A DNA stretch of 64,000 nt from Anaerolineales bacterium (GTDB taxonomy: Bacteria > Chloroflexota > Anaerolineae > Anaerolineales > Villigracilaceae). The DNA is taken from the NCBI GenBank assembly GCA_016744335.1, contig JADGEO010000004.1, positions 1-64,000 of the forward strand, in the 5' to 3' direction. A program made the translations under genes and the position numbers. The notes under the pieces are model-generated. The model saw nothing but the letters and a program-made list of their open reading frames with translations. It had not been told where the DNA came from and ran no database searches. Below, one piece after another: positions 33,574 to 43,088 of this stretch (position 1 is the stretch's first letter; each line of letters begins with the position of its first letter).

Positions 33574-35445
33574 TTATTTTCTCCTAAAAACGCGCAGGAA
33601 TGAGTTCTTTCTATCATCTAATAAGGCTGTTGAAGGTGGGTGTGCTTCAAATTCTTCTGGGTTTAGTATCTCTATCCATTTATCTTCGTAGAGATAATCA
33701 ATAATAACAATATATTCAGCTTCGGCAATCCATTTTTGTCTGAGTTCTTCGTTCCAGTACCCTCTTCGGTTTACGGCAAGTGGGTCGCCACCTATTTGGA
33801 AATTATTATAAAGATTAAGTTGAGCGGGATAAATTTTTACACCACCTGGAATATAGATAAGTGGGAGCATATTTGTTCCGCCCCACCAGTAGACGGTACT
33901 TTGTGATGGAATATATTCGCTGAGATATGCACCTGCTTCTTCGTGAGCGGCGATCACATCTCCATAGGGATAATTTAATTTCTTTTCATCACCTGTAATG
34001 ATGGGGGAAGCGATGATAGAGAAGATGAAAAATGAAAAAATGAGTAGGTAGCCAAAATTATAATTCCTTTTACGCAGAAAGGTGAGGTTGATGCCAATGA
34101 TTGCGAGTATAAAAATTATACCCACGCTGAACCCCACACCCGCAGAGGTATAGAAGCGTGCTTCTTTTTTTTCAAGTTGAAATTTATTTGAGAGGGTAGT
34201 CATTATATCTGTACTTCCAGCTAATATCTGCCCTTCTTTTATGCGCGGGATTTGCATATCTAAGATAGGGTTGCCTAATTCGTTGGAGGCAGAGAGTCCA
34301 ATCCCTGTAGTGATGATGAGAATAAGCAAGATGAGAATAGGGTATAGATATTGAGGCACGCTTTTTTTCCAAGATGGGTAAGATATAACCAAAAGGAAAA
34401 GGGGGATGACAATAAAGAATCCCAGATATAAATGAAAGCAATAAACGCAATAATTTCTCCCAACACTTGCCCATGCGTGCATTAAGAAGAGGACCGAAAA
34501 TAAAACAATGAGAAAAACTGAATCTTTAAAAGCACTTTCTCTTTTCCATTTTTTCTTTTTCCCTGCCCATAAAAAAATAGAAGCAACAAAAGAGATAAGG
34601 AGAATAGAGAAAAATCGAAAGGCTTGGAAAAAAGCCAAATATCTGCTGATGTTAGTGGGAGAAAAACTACCACTACCTTTCCCTGTATTGGCTGTTGGCG
34701 GCGAGTAGGCAGAAGTGATAAGCGTATGAACAAACTTTGGGATGCCTGGCATATTAAGCCAAGGAATCCATAGTTCTAAAATTTCAGGATACCAAATTAA
34801 ATGACCTATAATGACGACGGATATACCGCCTATAGATGAATAAATGCCTGCCTTTGCGCCATATTGCCAGAAGATATAGAGAAGTAAAAGTGGCAAGACC
34901 AAAACCATGTTTTGACGGGTAAGCAATATTATTCCCGCCAAGATGGCACTAAGCGTCAGTTGCCAAATGGGTCTATCTCCGCCTAATGAGAGGGCTAAAA
35001 CCCAAACGAGCATAAAGGCGACTAACCCTTGCGAAATGGCTGGGCTATATAATTTTGCTAGAGCAGGGGTGATGACAAAAATCCAGACTACGATTGCACC
35101 CCATTTTTTCCCACCTAATCGGCGGGCAGTGAGCCAAAGTCCAAATAAAGCTAGGAGAGCGAGAAAAACAGAAAAATATCTTGGGGGGCGTAATCCTGCC
35201 CCAAATATGACTTGAATATAGCCAGGAATTAGAAAAGAGAGTGGGGCTTTGTTCGTCCAGGGACCAAAATCTTGAAAGGGGCGATAAACGCCAGTGGCAA
35301 AAAGATAACCTTTATACAAATAAGCACTTTCATCTAGCCGCGAGTATACGGTGTGGGTATAAAGCCACAACTGGGTAGCATAAATCATGCTACCCAGTAA
35401 GGCGATAATGTCTTCTTTAGCTATCCTTTTTTGAAATGTTTGCAA
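33574..35445 (-). CDS. Multi-spanning GT39/ArnT-like membrane glycosyltransferase
   Basis: The product has 623 residues and about 12 hydrophobic helices. The first outer loop carries an acidic stretch (SRLDESAYLYKGYLFATGVY) where GT39/PMT enzymes keep their catalytic Asp/Glu. Long periplasmic portions lie at the C-terminus (PSQSTVYWWGGTNML onward). It is expected to move a sugar from a polyprenyl phosphate to an extracellular acceptor. The frame begins with a TTG at 35445, 9 nt after gmd; the next Met is at residue 20, so the start is uncertain. It abuts GT2. Confidence 0.75.
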   Translation of the reverse strand: MQTFQKRIAKEDIIALLGSMIYATQLWLYTHTVYSRLDESAYLYKGYLFATGVYRPFQDFGPWTNKAPLSFLIPGYIQVIFGAGLRPPRYFSVFLALLALFGLWLTARRLGGKKWGAIVVWIFVITPALAKLYSPAISQGLVAFMLVWVLALSLGGDRPIWQLTLSAILAGIILLTRQNMVLVLPLLLLYIFWQYGAKAGIYSSIGGISVVIIGHLIWYPEILELWIPWLNMPGIPKFVHTLITSAYSPPTANTGKGSGSFSPTNISRYLAFFQAFRFFSILLISFVASIFLWAGKKKKWKRESAFKDSVFLIVLFSVLFLMHAWASVGRNYCVYCFHLYLGFFIVIPLFLLVISYPSWKKSVPQYLYPILILLILIITTGIGLSASNELGNPILDMQIPRIKEGQILAGSTDIMTTLSNKFQLEKKEARFYTSAGVGFSVGIIFILAIIGINLTFLRKRNYNFGYLLIFSFFIFSIIASPIITGDEKKLNYPYGDVIAAHEEAGAYLSEYIPSQSTVYWWGGTNMLPLIYIPGGVKIYPAQLNLYNNFQIGGDPLAVNRRGYWNEELRQKWIAEAEYIVIIDYLYEDKWIEILNPEEFEAHPPSTALLDDRKNSFLRVFRRK

Positions 35446-35454
35446 GGGAATGCT

Positions 35455-36429
<975 letters not shown>

Positions 36430-36486
36430 TTAGGTGGGTGACTGCATTAGATGGACGACCGCAAGGGTGCGACCCTATATTTTGAA

Positions 36487-38106
36487 TTATAACGTCTTTT
36501 TTCTGTCTTGGATGATGCCTGTGATAACGACAATTGCGCTGAGGGATAAAATCCACGCGACCATTGAACCGAAGGATAAGGTGCCGAAGCGCGCGTAATA
36601 TCGGCTTGCGTACCATTGGGAAAAGAACGCGAGGAAAATAGCTTCTACCGCTAGTAAACGCGTGAACCAAGCGGATGTGCCCTCCCTAAACGTGACCCAT
36701 GCCCGAGCCGCGAAAAGAGCTTGTAAGGCTAAAAATATGACGCGATAACGCGGATTATCCCACTGATCGCCGCCCGCGCGGAGGGAGGCAATCACGATCC
36801 AGAACCAGCACGCCAGCCCAATCCACGTCCAGATGCGGCGGGTTTGGGCAGAATCTAGCTTGGGGATTGCAAAAAAGCCAAATAGCAGAAGGGGAGCTAA
36901 GAGATACCATCCCACAGCCCGCATTATCCCTAAAAATTTCCAAATAAATGTGGTCGGTTCGATGATAGCGGCGGGGAGGACGGGTTGGGTTAGCCCATAT
37001 GCAGTTACGAAGGGGATGTGGATGCTGGCGGGCATTTCTCCAAAGAGTTTTTGCACCCAGCCTGAGCCGCGTTCGAGTTGATACATATCCCAGAGTACGG
37101 CTCTTTGAGACCACTCAATAATGGTGCCGAGCGGGGAGTTAGCGTTAAGTTTTGTGGTGCTAAGGGCAGAGGAGAGCAAGAAAATGGCGAGCAGGGTGAG
37201 GGTGATAAAGATGAGAATGTGTTTGATGGAGATGCGGCTTTTTTCTTTGCTGAGAAGGGCGTAAACGCTGAGGAAAATGAGTTGATAAATGGCAATGGCG
37301 GGGGAAATGAGAAGCATGGCTAAGAAGCCGAGGGCTAATGCCCAAAGGGTTTTATTTTTAACCGCTAATCTACGCGAATTTTCACGAATGTTTTTTTCTT
37401 TTTTAGCGTGGGTTAGAGAAAATCCAGGGTTTTTTTTCTGCCAACTTAAAAATGCCCAAAATGTGATGGCAACAAGGCTAATGAGAAATGGCTCGCGCAT
37501 TTGGGAACTGCCCATGAGGATGGATTCGGGGTAGAGGGCAAATATGGCTGTAGCGGGGAGGGCGAGTTTTTTGCCTCCGAGTTCTTTGCTCGCCATCCAC
37601 AAAAAGGGGATGCCGAGTACAGCTGAAAATGCGGCGATGAGGGCAATGAGTAGCGGGCGATGTGCATCAGGGGAGAGGTAGCGGTAAACGCTTGCGCTCA
37701 AGAAAAGCAAGCCGCCGTATTGGTCGGTATGGTCTTTTTGGCTGAATGCGGAGAGGAGGGGAGAATCGCTTTGGGCTAGTTCGTAGCTGGCAGTGTCTCG
37801 ATGATAGGCATCGTAGAAGACGTAGCCCGCTTGTTGTTGCTCGCTATCTGGGTAGCCGTTGATAGGGAGAAAAACTTGCAGAGCAATCGCAGAAGCGAGG
37901 CGCAAGATGAGGGCGAGCGCAATGATGAAGAATAATTTGCGCGATTTCCCTGCCCAATGCCAGAGGGCGTGGAGCGCGCTTAAGCCGAGAAAGAAAATGA
38001 GTGCGGCAGAAAGCCATGAGATAAAATAGTTGCCCGCTTCAAAGAAGGCAAAAAAGGCACTCAGGAGGAGACTTAAGGGGAGGGTAAATTTCGTTTTAGT
38101 GAACAC
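36487..38106 (-). CDS. Multi-spanning membrane protein, probable glycosyltransferase
   Basis: The product has 539 residues and about 12 helices. The first long outer loop has PINGYPDSEQQQAGYVFYDA and DTASYELAQ, acidic as in GT39-like enzymes, and ALYPESILMGSSQMREPF is seen in related proteins. It is the first gene of the glycan cluster. It starts with a GTG at 38106 that lies 6 nt after a -10 box (promoter 38113-38140), so the message may be leaderless. The exact sugar and acceptor are unknown. Its sequence differs from the 623-residue neighbour. Confidence 0.7.
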   Translation of the reverse strand: MFTKTKFTLPLSLLLSAFFAFFEAGNYFISWLSAALIFFLGLSALHALWHWAGKSRKLFFIIALALILRLASAIALQVFLPINGYPDSEQQQAGYVFYDAYHRDTASYELAQSDSPLLSAFSQKDHTDQYGGLLFLSASVYRYLSPDAHRPLLIALIAAFSAVLGIPFLWMASKELGGKKLALPATAIFALYPESILMGSSQMREPFLISLVAITFWAFLSWQKKNPGFSLTHAKKEKNIRENSRRLAVKNKTLWALALGFLAMLLISPAIAIYQLIFLSVYALLSKEKSRISIKHILIFITLTLLAIFLLSSALSTTKLNANSPLGTIIEWSQRAVLWDMYQLERGSGWVQKLFGEMPASIHIPFVTAYGLTQPVLPAAIIEPTTFIWKFLGIMRAVGWYLLAPLLLFGFFAIPKLDSAQTRRIWTWIGLACWFWIVIASLRAGGDQWDNPRYRVIFLALQALFAARAWVTFREGTSAWFTRLLAVEAIFLAFFSQWYASRYYARFGTLSFGSMVAWILSLSAIVVITGIIQDRKKTL

Positions 38107-38112
38107 GGGGGT

Positions 38113-38140
38113 ATTGTACTGTAAAATGTGAAGGCGTGAA
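38113..38140 (-). promoter_or_regulatory. Promoter of the glycan cluster, likely leaderless
   Basis: On the minus strand TTCACG (38140-38135), 16 nt and TACAAT (38118-38113) are followed 6 nt later by the GTG start at 38106. No ribosome-binding sequence is present. Confidence 0.5.
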
Positions 38141-38210
38141 ACGTGATGAATGAAATATAAAAAGTGTTTTCTCCCTAGGTCTTAGGTTTCACTTCATTGG
38201 ATTCTATTGG

Positions 38211-38264
38211 AAATAAAATTTCAGCGGTTAGAAGAACCTGTTCCCTTCAAGGGAACGGGTTCTT
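38211..38264. repeat. Palindromic repeat, right copy bracketing the glycan cluster
   Basis: GAAATAAAATTTCAGCGGTT is followed by AAGAACCTGTTCCCTT (38232-38247), C and AAGGGAACGGGTTCTT (38249-38264). It is the reverse-oriented partner of 31438-31494, with few changes. A more diverged palindrome occurs at 52656-52688. Confidence 0.72.
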
Positions 38265-38285
38265 CTGACCTGTTTTCAATAGGGT

Positions 38286-38705
38286 CTATTCTTCTTCCGG
38301 CAACCCACTGGGTTGGTCAAGGCGAATCACATCGCCATGTACGTTGATAATTACCTTAAATCCCATCATGCCCATATAGCTACGCCCCCCTTCTGGGATG
38401 CCGCTTTCCATGATTTTCTCGAATTGTTCCTCGATATTTTCCAGTTGTTGCTGAATCATGGCACGCGAGAATATATCGTCTTGCCCCATCATTTTAGCGG
38501 TTTGCTCGCCAAGAATATCTTCGTGTCCTTTAATTAATTCCCCCATTTTGTCTAAGACTTGGCGGTCAATTTTCTCGGCAGGGATATGGCGGTGGAAACC
38601 ATCATCATCTACGACATAGCAGTGCTCATTTCCAACTAAGGCAGTATCTACAGCGCGGTCAAATTCGTCTATGACGAGACCAGCAAATAAGGGTGCTTTT
38701 GACAT
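38286..38705 (-). CDS. Conserved-looking hypothetical protein, 139 aa
   Basis: Not recognised. The product is hydrophilic and acidic. It opens with LFAGLVIDEFDRAVDTA, has a Met-rich helical middle (MMGQDDIFSRAMIQQQLENI) and ends in a beta-like MGFKVIINVHGDVIRLD segment. Its ATG shares one base with the stop of the upstream LURP-one-like gene, so the two are translated together and probably act together. There are no membrane segments or metal motifs. Confidence 0.7.
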   Translation of the reverse strand: MSKAPLFAGLVIDEFDRAVDTALVGNEHCYVVDDDGFHRHIPAEKIDRQVLDKMGELIKGHEDILGEQTAKMMGQDDIFSRAMIQQQLENIEEQFEKIMESGIPEGGRSYMGMMGFKVIINVHGDVIRLDQPSGLPEEE

Positions 38706-39280
38706 TAGCTTTGTTTTCCTTCTATAGCGGCGAGTAAAATCCCCGCGGCAATGCCGAGACGGGGATCAAGTTGATTGTTGGCATCCATGCTGAAATCTAC
38801 ATTGAGCAGATATTGAAAAGGATTAAACTGTTGTTTTATATCTGCTGCTCGTTGCTGTCCTATGGTGATATCGTAATTTTGGGGCAAAAGTGAGCCAAGA
38901 AAAAGTCGCCGAAGGGTGGCGAGTTCCATGCTGTCTTCAAAGAGAGAGCCTATTTTTTGCCCTGCGGGGTTGAGAATATCCCATTCATCCCGAAGCATAG
39001 ATTTCATTCCTTGGCGGCGCAATGAGCCAACGTGCTGACGTGTGGTCATATCAACAACATCGTAAGACGCAGAAAAATCTATAATGCTACGAGCTTTAAT
39101 CTTGAGAAGTTCTTGTTTTTTAGAAGCATCCGCGAATACACGTAAATCTTCTTTTAGCTTAAACATTTTTTGTTGGCTAAACATCACCAATCTTCCGTTG
39201 GCATAATAGCGGAACTTGCCAGTCATGGCAAATACTTGGCGTTTGAGCAAATATCTTTTGTGGGTAAATGAGGGGTGCAT
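38705..39280 (-). CDS. LURP-one-related / tubby-like C-terminal domain protein
   Basis: The product has 191 residues. The beta-rich pattern (KFRYYANGRLVMFSQQKMFK, DVVDMTTRQHVGSLRR, SMLRDEWDIL, KIGSLFEDS, YLLNVDFSMDA) and a closing hydrophobic helix (GIAAGILLAAIEG) match the LURP-one-related/scramblase-like fold. In bacteria the function of this family is not established; membrane lipid binding is one suggestion. GGAGTATCTC is the ribosome site. It is first of a two-gene unit with the 139-residue protein. Confidence 0.65.
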   Translation of the reverse strand: MHPSFTHKRYLLKRQVFAMTGKFRYYANGRLVMFSQQKMFKLKEDLRVFADASKKQELLKIKARSIIDFSASYDVVDMTTRQHVGSLRRQGMKSMLRDEWDILNPAGQKIGSLFEDSMELATLRRLFLGSLLPQNYDITIGQQRAADIKQQFNPFQYLLNVDFSMDANNQLDPRLGIAAGILLAAIEGKQS

Positions 39281-39448
39281 GAGATACTCCTTTTTTATTC
39301 TCTAAGCGTTCAGTTCCTGTGAGACAACAAAAGTCTGATATGATGATTTCGTGAGAGAGCAGAACTCGCTTTAGCATTTTTTCATACGAAAGCCGTTTTT
39401 GCAGAGACTTTTGTTGTTTTCTTTTATGGGGGGGAGTGGATGGTTGCC

Positions 39449-40504
39449 TTATTCTTCTGGATCACCATAAACAATAGTTACCCGCGTTCCCTCGCCGGGG
39501 AGATGAAGATAATCTTCGTCTGGGGGGATGTGGGGCGTAGACCATAAATAGATGAATTTTGCGATATTATCAGGGGTATTTATACAGCCATGACTGCGAG
39601 GGTCACCGAAATCGTTATGCCAGTAGGTGCCATGAAAAGCGGCTCCGTGTCCTGTAAAAAAGGATACCCAAGGAACACCAGGTAAATCGTAGTTTGCTTC
39701 ATCGCCTGCGCCGTCTGTCATGTGAACGGAGGGGGCTTTATGGTAGGTGCTGAACTCTCCTGTGGGGGTGGCAGTGTTGCCCCATCCGCTTGCAACAGAG
39801 GATGTTAGTACGGGCGTATCCCCTTCGTAGGCGACCATTCTTTGGCTGGTCAAATCAACAAAAATAGATTTGTCTTCAGGGGGGATTTCAGGAGAAAGGG
39901 GGGCAAGCTCTTCATTAGAAATAATGCGCAGGCTGTAGCTTGGGACATAAAGATATTTGCTGATTTCTCTATCGTAAATTCTATACCAATAAGTGCCATC
40001 ATCTTTATTTTGGATGAGTTGGTCTACCCAATGCGTTGTGCCGTAGTAATAACGCACTCTTTGTTTTTGATAATAACTTGCCCCAAAACGCACTAAAACA
40101 TAAGGAACGGTGACTTCAGCTAAAATCCCATCTTTAGGAATGTCGTGAACAGGCATATTATAGGAAGTGAAAACGGGTTGGAGATATGCCGAATGAGCAA
40201 AGCCCTCATCGCCAATGCGATACCAAATGGGGTTGTAGGTGTGTCGAAGCTCGTCTTCGACAATCAGTGTCTCGGTGATGGGGAGAACTACATCTCTGCC
40301 ATAGAGATTGATTTCGTTGGCACTGAAGGAGGGGTTATCGTAAATTGTGAGACTGCTCCACGTTGTGCGTCCCTGTTGTTGAAGAGGGGGCGCGCCGGCG
40401 TGGACTTTATCTAGTCCCAAGTCTGTCATCAGCAAGCCAAGAACGCCCGCTGTGCTAAATTTGAGAAAGTCTCGTCTGGTAAAGGTGGAAGGAAGATTTT
40501 TCAT
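39449..40504 (-). CDS. L,D-transpeptidase with Tat signal (paralogue 1)
   Basis: The product has 351 residues. A twin-arginine leader (FTRRDFLKFSTAGVLGLLM) sends it out folded. Two SH3-like repeats follow (WYRIGDEGFAHSAYLQPV and WYRIYDREISKYLYVPSYSL), then the YkuD domain with HGTYWHNDFGDPRSHGCIN; the nucleophile is Cys307. It should form 3-3 cross-links in peptidoglycan or attach proteins to it. The ATG at 40504 is used because the longer frame is made of repeat DNA. Last member of a five-gene cell-wall cluster, it is close kin to the next gene and separated from it by 263 nt of repeats. Confidence 0.9.
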   Translation of the reverse strand: MKNLPSTFTRRDFLKFSTAGVLGLLMTDLGLDKVHAGAPPLQQQGRTTWSSLTIYDNPSFSANEINLYGRDVVLPITETLIVEDELRHTYNPIWYRIGDEGFAHSAYLQPVFTSYNMPVHDIPKDGILAEVTVPYVLVRFGASYYQKQRVRYYYGTTHWVDQLIQNKDDGTYWYRIYDREISKYLYVPSYSLRIISNEELAPLSPEIPPEDKSIFVDLTSQRMVAYEGDTPVLTSSVASGWGNTATPTGEFSTYHKAPSVHMTDGAGDEANYDLPGVPWVSFFTGHGAAFHGTYWHNDFGDPRSHGCINTPDNIAKFIYLWSTPHIPPDEDYLHLPGEGTRVTIVYGDPEE

Positions 40505-40508
40505 AAAG

Positions 40509-40755
40509 AGTAAAATTTGAACCGCGAAGACGCGGAGAAAAACGGAGAAAAAAATAGAAAAACTAAGAACTGTTGAACACACAGTAAAATTTTGACTGAA
40601 TAGAATAAATTTGTCGCAAAGAAGCGAAGAGTGCGAAGAAAAACTCGAATAGGTTTTTGTGAAGTTATGCTAAAGAGCAAAAAAGCATGCCTTTTTTGCT
40701 CTTTGCTTTTTACCTTCAAAACTTAGCGTTCTTCGTATCTTGGCGGTTTAAAAGA
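40509..40755. repeat. CGAAG/GCGGAG repeats between two L,D-transpeptidase genes
   Basis: The stretches GAACCGCGAAGACGCGGAG (40518-40536), CGCAAAGAAGCGAAG (40615-40629) and GCGTTCTTCGTATCTTGGCG (40725-40744) are degenerate direct and inverted copies. They match the repeats at 5998, 12083 and 51010. Confidence 0.5.
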
Positions 40756-40767
40756 TTTTTAAAAGTA

Positions 40768-41808
40768 CTATTCAATAATCTCTACATGTGTGCCACTATA
40801 TTCATAAACATATTCTTTCTCTGGTTTCACGGTGGGGCTTGTCCAGAGATAGAGCCATTTAGCGGCTTTTGAAGAGAGATTGATGCACCCATGACTGCGT
40901 GGGGTACCATAGTCGTTATGCCAATAAGTGCCGTGAAAAGAAACGCCGCTTTCGTTAATATAGACTACCCACGGAACGCCGGGTAAGTCGAAGCCATTAT
41001 AGGCTAAGTTCCCATTTGCCATGTGTCTGCTAGGGCGTTTATAGTAGGTTGTAAAAATTCCTTGAGGCGTATAGTAATTGCCGCTTCTGAGGCGTGTGCC
41101 TGTTGCGGCGCGTGTTGCAAAAATGGGACGCAATCCCTCATAAGCCACAACCAACTGTTGACTTAGACGCACTTCGATTGATTTTTTATACTCTGGTACA
41201 TCGGGCGAGATAGGCGCAAGTTCTTTTTTTGAAAAAATGCGTAAATGTTCAGCAAGTACATAATAATGCTCACCTTTCCATTTATCATCGCGCAATTTAT
41301 ACCAGAGTTCTTGCCTTTCTTCATTGGCAATTGTTTCTACAATCCAATGTGTGGTTTCGTAATAGAGCCTGTAAATATGTTTAGAATCTTCATTTGGATA
41401 TTCACGTGCATCGGTGTAGGGGACGGTAACCTCTGCTAAACTGCCCTCTTCTGGATGTGTTTTTCTGACGCTATTCAATCTCGTTTGTACGGGTTGAATA
41501 GTGCCAGAGTAGGCGTAGCCTTCTTCGCTGATTTCGTACCAAATGCGGTTATGGGCGGTTTTATCTTTGCTAACGGTAATGCCCGTAATGGGTAAGATGA
41601 TGTCTTTCCATTGCTCTTTTATCGGTACCGCGTCAAGGCTGGGTTGCTCGAAGAGTTGAATGCTTTTCTCCAGCACTCTGCCTTCTTGGTCGGGGAACAA
41701 GCCCGAGGCCGCGCGCGTCGCGGTCGCATTCCATCCCAAAGCGGTGGTTAAACCAAGTCCCGTTAATTTGAGAAAATCGCGCCGAGTAAGAGAATCTGAA
41801 AAAGACAT
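40768..41808 (-). CDS. L,D-transpeptidase with Tat signal (paralogue 2)
   Basis: The product has 346 residues, a sister of the previous gene: the leader LTRRDFLKLTGLGLTTALGW, two SH3-like repeats (WYEISEEGYAYSGTIQPV and WYKLRDDKWKGEHYYVLAEH) and a YkuD domain with HGTYWHNDYGTPRSHGCIN, Cys308. It starts 1 nt after the stop of the upstream TPR-type paralogue, so the pair is cotranscribed. Having both Tat-exported and membrane-anchored versions in one operon suggests different cell-wall locations. Confidence 0.9.
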   Translation of the reverse strand: MSFSDSLTRRDFLKLTGLGLTTALGWNATATRAASGLFPDQEGRVLEKSIQLFEQPSLDAVPIKEQWKDIILPITGITVSKDKTAHNRIWYEISEEGYAYSGTIQPVQTRLNSVRKTHPEEGSLAEVTVPYTDAREYPNEDSKHIYRLYYETTHWIVETIANEERQELWYKLRDDKWKGEHYYVLAEHLRIFSKKELAPISPDVPEYKKSIEVRLSQQLVVAYEGLRPIFATRAATGTRLRSGNYYTPQGIFTTYYKRPSRHMANGNLAYNGFDLPGVPWVVYINESGVSFHGTYWHNDYGTPRSHGCINLSSKAAKWLYLWTSPTVKPEKEYVYEYSGTHVEIIE

Positions 41809-41809
41809 T

Positions 41810-42991
41810 TTAATAGTGGATGTAGACCAACGTGCCCATTGGTGAGAAATAATAGAGCCATTCGGCTTCGTTACTGCGCATATTTACGCAACCATGGCTC
41901 ATGGGCGTACCAAAATTATTATGCCAATAAGTGCCATGAATGCCGTAATCACCATGAAAATACATGGTGTAAGGAACATTGGTGAGGTAATAGCCAGGAC
42001 CCGACATGGTGGTAGAAACATATTTGAGATAAACATTGAAATACCCTGTTACGGTGGGTGTTTGCCATGTGCCGGTTGAAACGACAAAAGAGTTCATTAG
42101 GGTATTGCCCGCATAGGCATAAAGCCGTTGCTGGCTGAGGTTCACTTCTATCCAATGTGTGCCCCCATCTACGGGCGGCGGTGAGGTTGGCACAGGTTTG
42201 GGGGTGTTGGTCGGGGAAAATGTATTGGTTGGGAGCGGTGTGTTGGTGATGGTTGGCGTAAGTGTTTTTGTGGGTGTAAGTGTTGGGCTGGGTGTTAATG
42301 TGAATGTTTCTGTAGGGGTAAATGTGAGCGTAGGTGTGAGTGTGGGCGTTGATGTGTTTGCAGTGGTTGGCGTAATCGAAGGCGTATAGGTTGGCTTGGC
42401 AATTGTTCCCTGCGCCCAATGTTGTGGCGTAAGCGACATCGTTGCCGTAGGCTCATTGCTAAAAAGTGCCTGCACGGTAGATGTATTGAAGGCTAAAAAG
42501 GAAACCCCAATTAGACAGATGATGAGAAAGACTCCGCCTAAAAATAGGGGCAGACGACTTTTTTTCTTTTCAGGTGTAGGAGGGGACGGCTTCGCACTTG
42601 GCTTTGGGCTTGGTGCGCGTTGCGGTGGGCTTTGGGCTGGCGAAAGCGTATCGCTCGGAAGCGTTGCCATCGGAGAGATTGCGCTTGAAGGCGGCGCGCC
42701 CAGAGTCGGTGCGCTCGGGGACGTTGTTTCTTTGGGTATTTTGCTTTTCGCCCAAGCCATCCCTTTTTGCGCACGGGGGCTATTGGGATTAATCGATAGG
42801 GCTTTTTCTAAGAACTTGATGCTTTTCTCAGGGCTAGAAACCGCCGCAAGGATAAGCCAAGCATCTTCTGTTTGAGGGGCAAGTTGCGCGGCGCGCTTTG
42901 CCCAAGCATACGCGTCTTTTTTATTGCCTGCTTTAAGGGCAACGCGTGCTTTTTTAAGAAAATCCTGAACTTGGGCTTGTTTTTTATTCAT
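41810..42991 (-). CDS. Membrane-anchored L,D-transpeptidase with TPR and Thr/Pro linker (paralogue 3)
   Basis: The product has 393 residues. A cytosolic TPR-like region (residues 1-85: AYAWAKRAAQLAPQTEDAWL, SINPNSPRAQKGMAWAK), a Pro/Ser-rich stretch, and one membrane helix (about 148-170, LFLGGVFLIICLIGVSFLAF) come first. After them lie HWAQGTIAKPTYTPS, a Thr/Pro-rich spacer of about 70 residues, and a YkuD domain with HGTYWHNNFGTPMSHGCVN, Cys368. The spacer probably crosses the wall. A hairpin (43003-43074) separates it from paralogue 4 upstream. Confidence 0.9.
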   Translation of the reverse strand: MNKKQAQVQDFLKKARVALKAGNKKDAYAWAKRAAQLAPQTEDAWLILAAVSSPEKSIKFLEKALSINPNSPRAQKGMAWAKSKIPKETTSPSAPTLGAPPSSAISPMATLPSDTLSPAQSPPQRAPSPKPSAKPSPPTPEKKKSRLPLFLGGVFLIICLIGVSFLAFNTSTVQALFSNEPTATMSLTPQHWAQGTIAKPTYTPSITPTTANTSTPTLTPTLTFTPTETFTLTPSPTLTPTKTLTPTITNTPLPTNTFSPTNTPKPVPTSPPPVDGGTHWIEVNLSQQRLYAYAGNTLMNSFVVSTGTWQTPTVTGYFNVYLKYVSTTMSGPGYYLTNVPYTMYFHGDYGIHGTYWHNNFGTPMSHGCVNMRSNEAEWLYYFSPMGTLVYIHY

Positions 42992-43002
42992 AAATTTTAG
43001 GT

Positions 43003-43074
43003 CTCAGTAAATCAGTAAATCAGGGATTAGAAAACCCTTCCTCTTTCCAAGTCCCTGGTTTGCTGATTCCTGAG
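43003..43074. repeat. Interrupted hairpin between paralogues 4 and 3
   Basis: CTCAG, AATCAG and AATCAGGGA on the left face TCCCTGGTT, CTGATT and CTGAG on the right. This gives a long interrupted stem in the 97-nt gap. It may attenuate or process the transcript. The phrase AGTAAATCAG also occurs after icd. Confidence 0.45.
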
Positions 43075-43088
43075 GCTCTGTTTACGTT

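Noticed and set aside
42159..42389. Val/Gly-rich plus-strand open frame with regular repeats
   Set aside because: It is the antisense of the Thr/Pro linker in L,D-transpeptidase paralogue 3. The periodicity comes from the linker codons.
42590..42640. AAAACGCG-type repeat inside paralogue 3 (Pro/Ser-rich stretch)
   Set aside because: CTTGGGCTTTGGGC-like wording is explained by the Pro/Lys/Ser codons of the linker. The match to the repeat is too weak.
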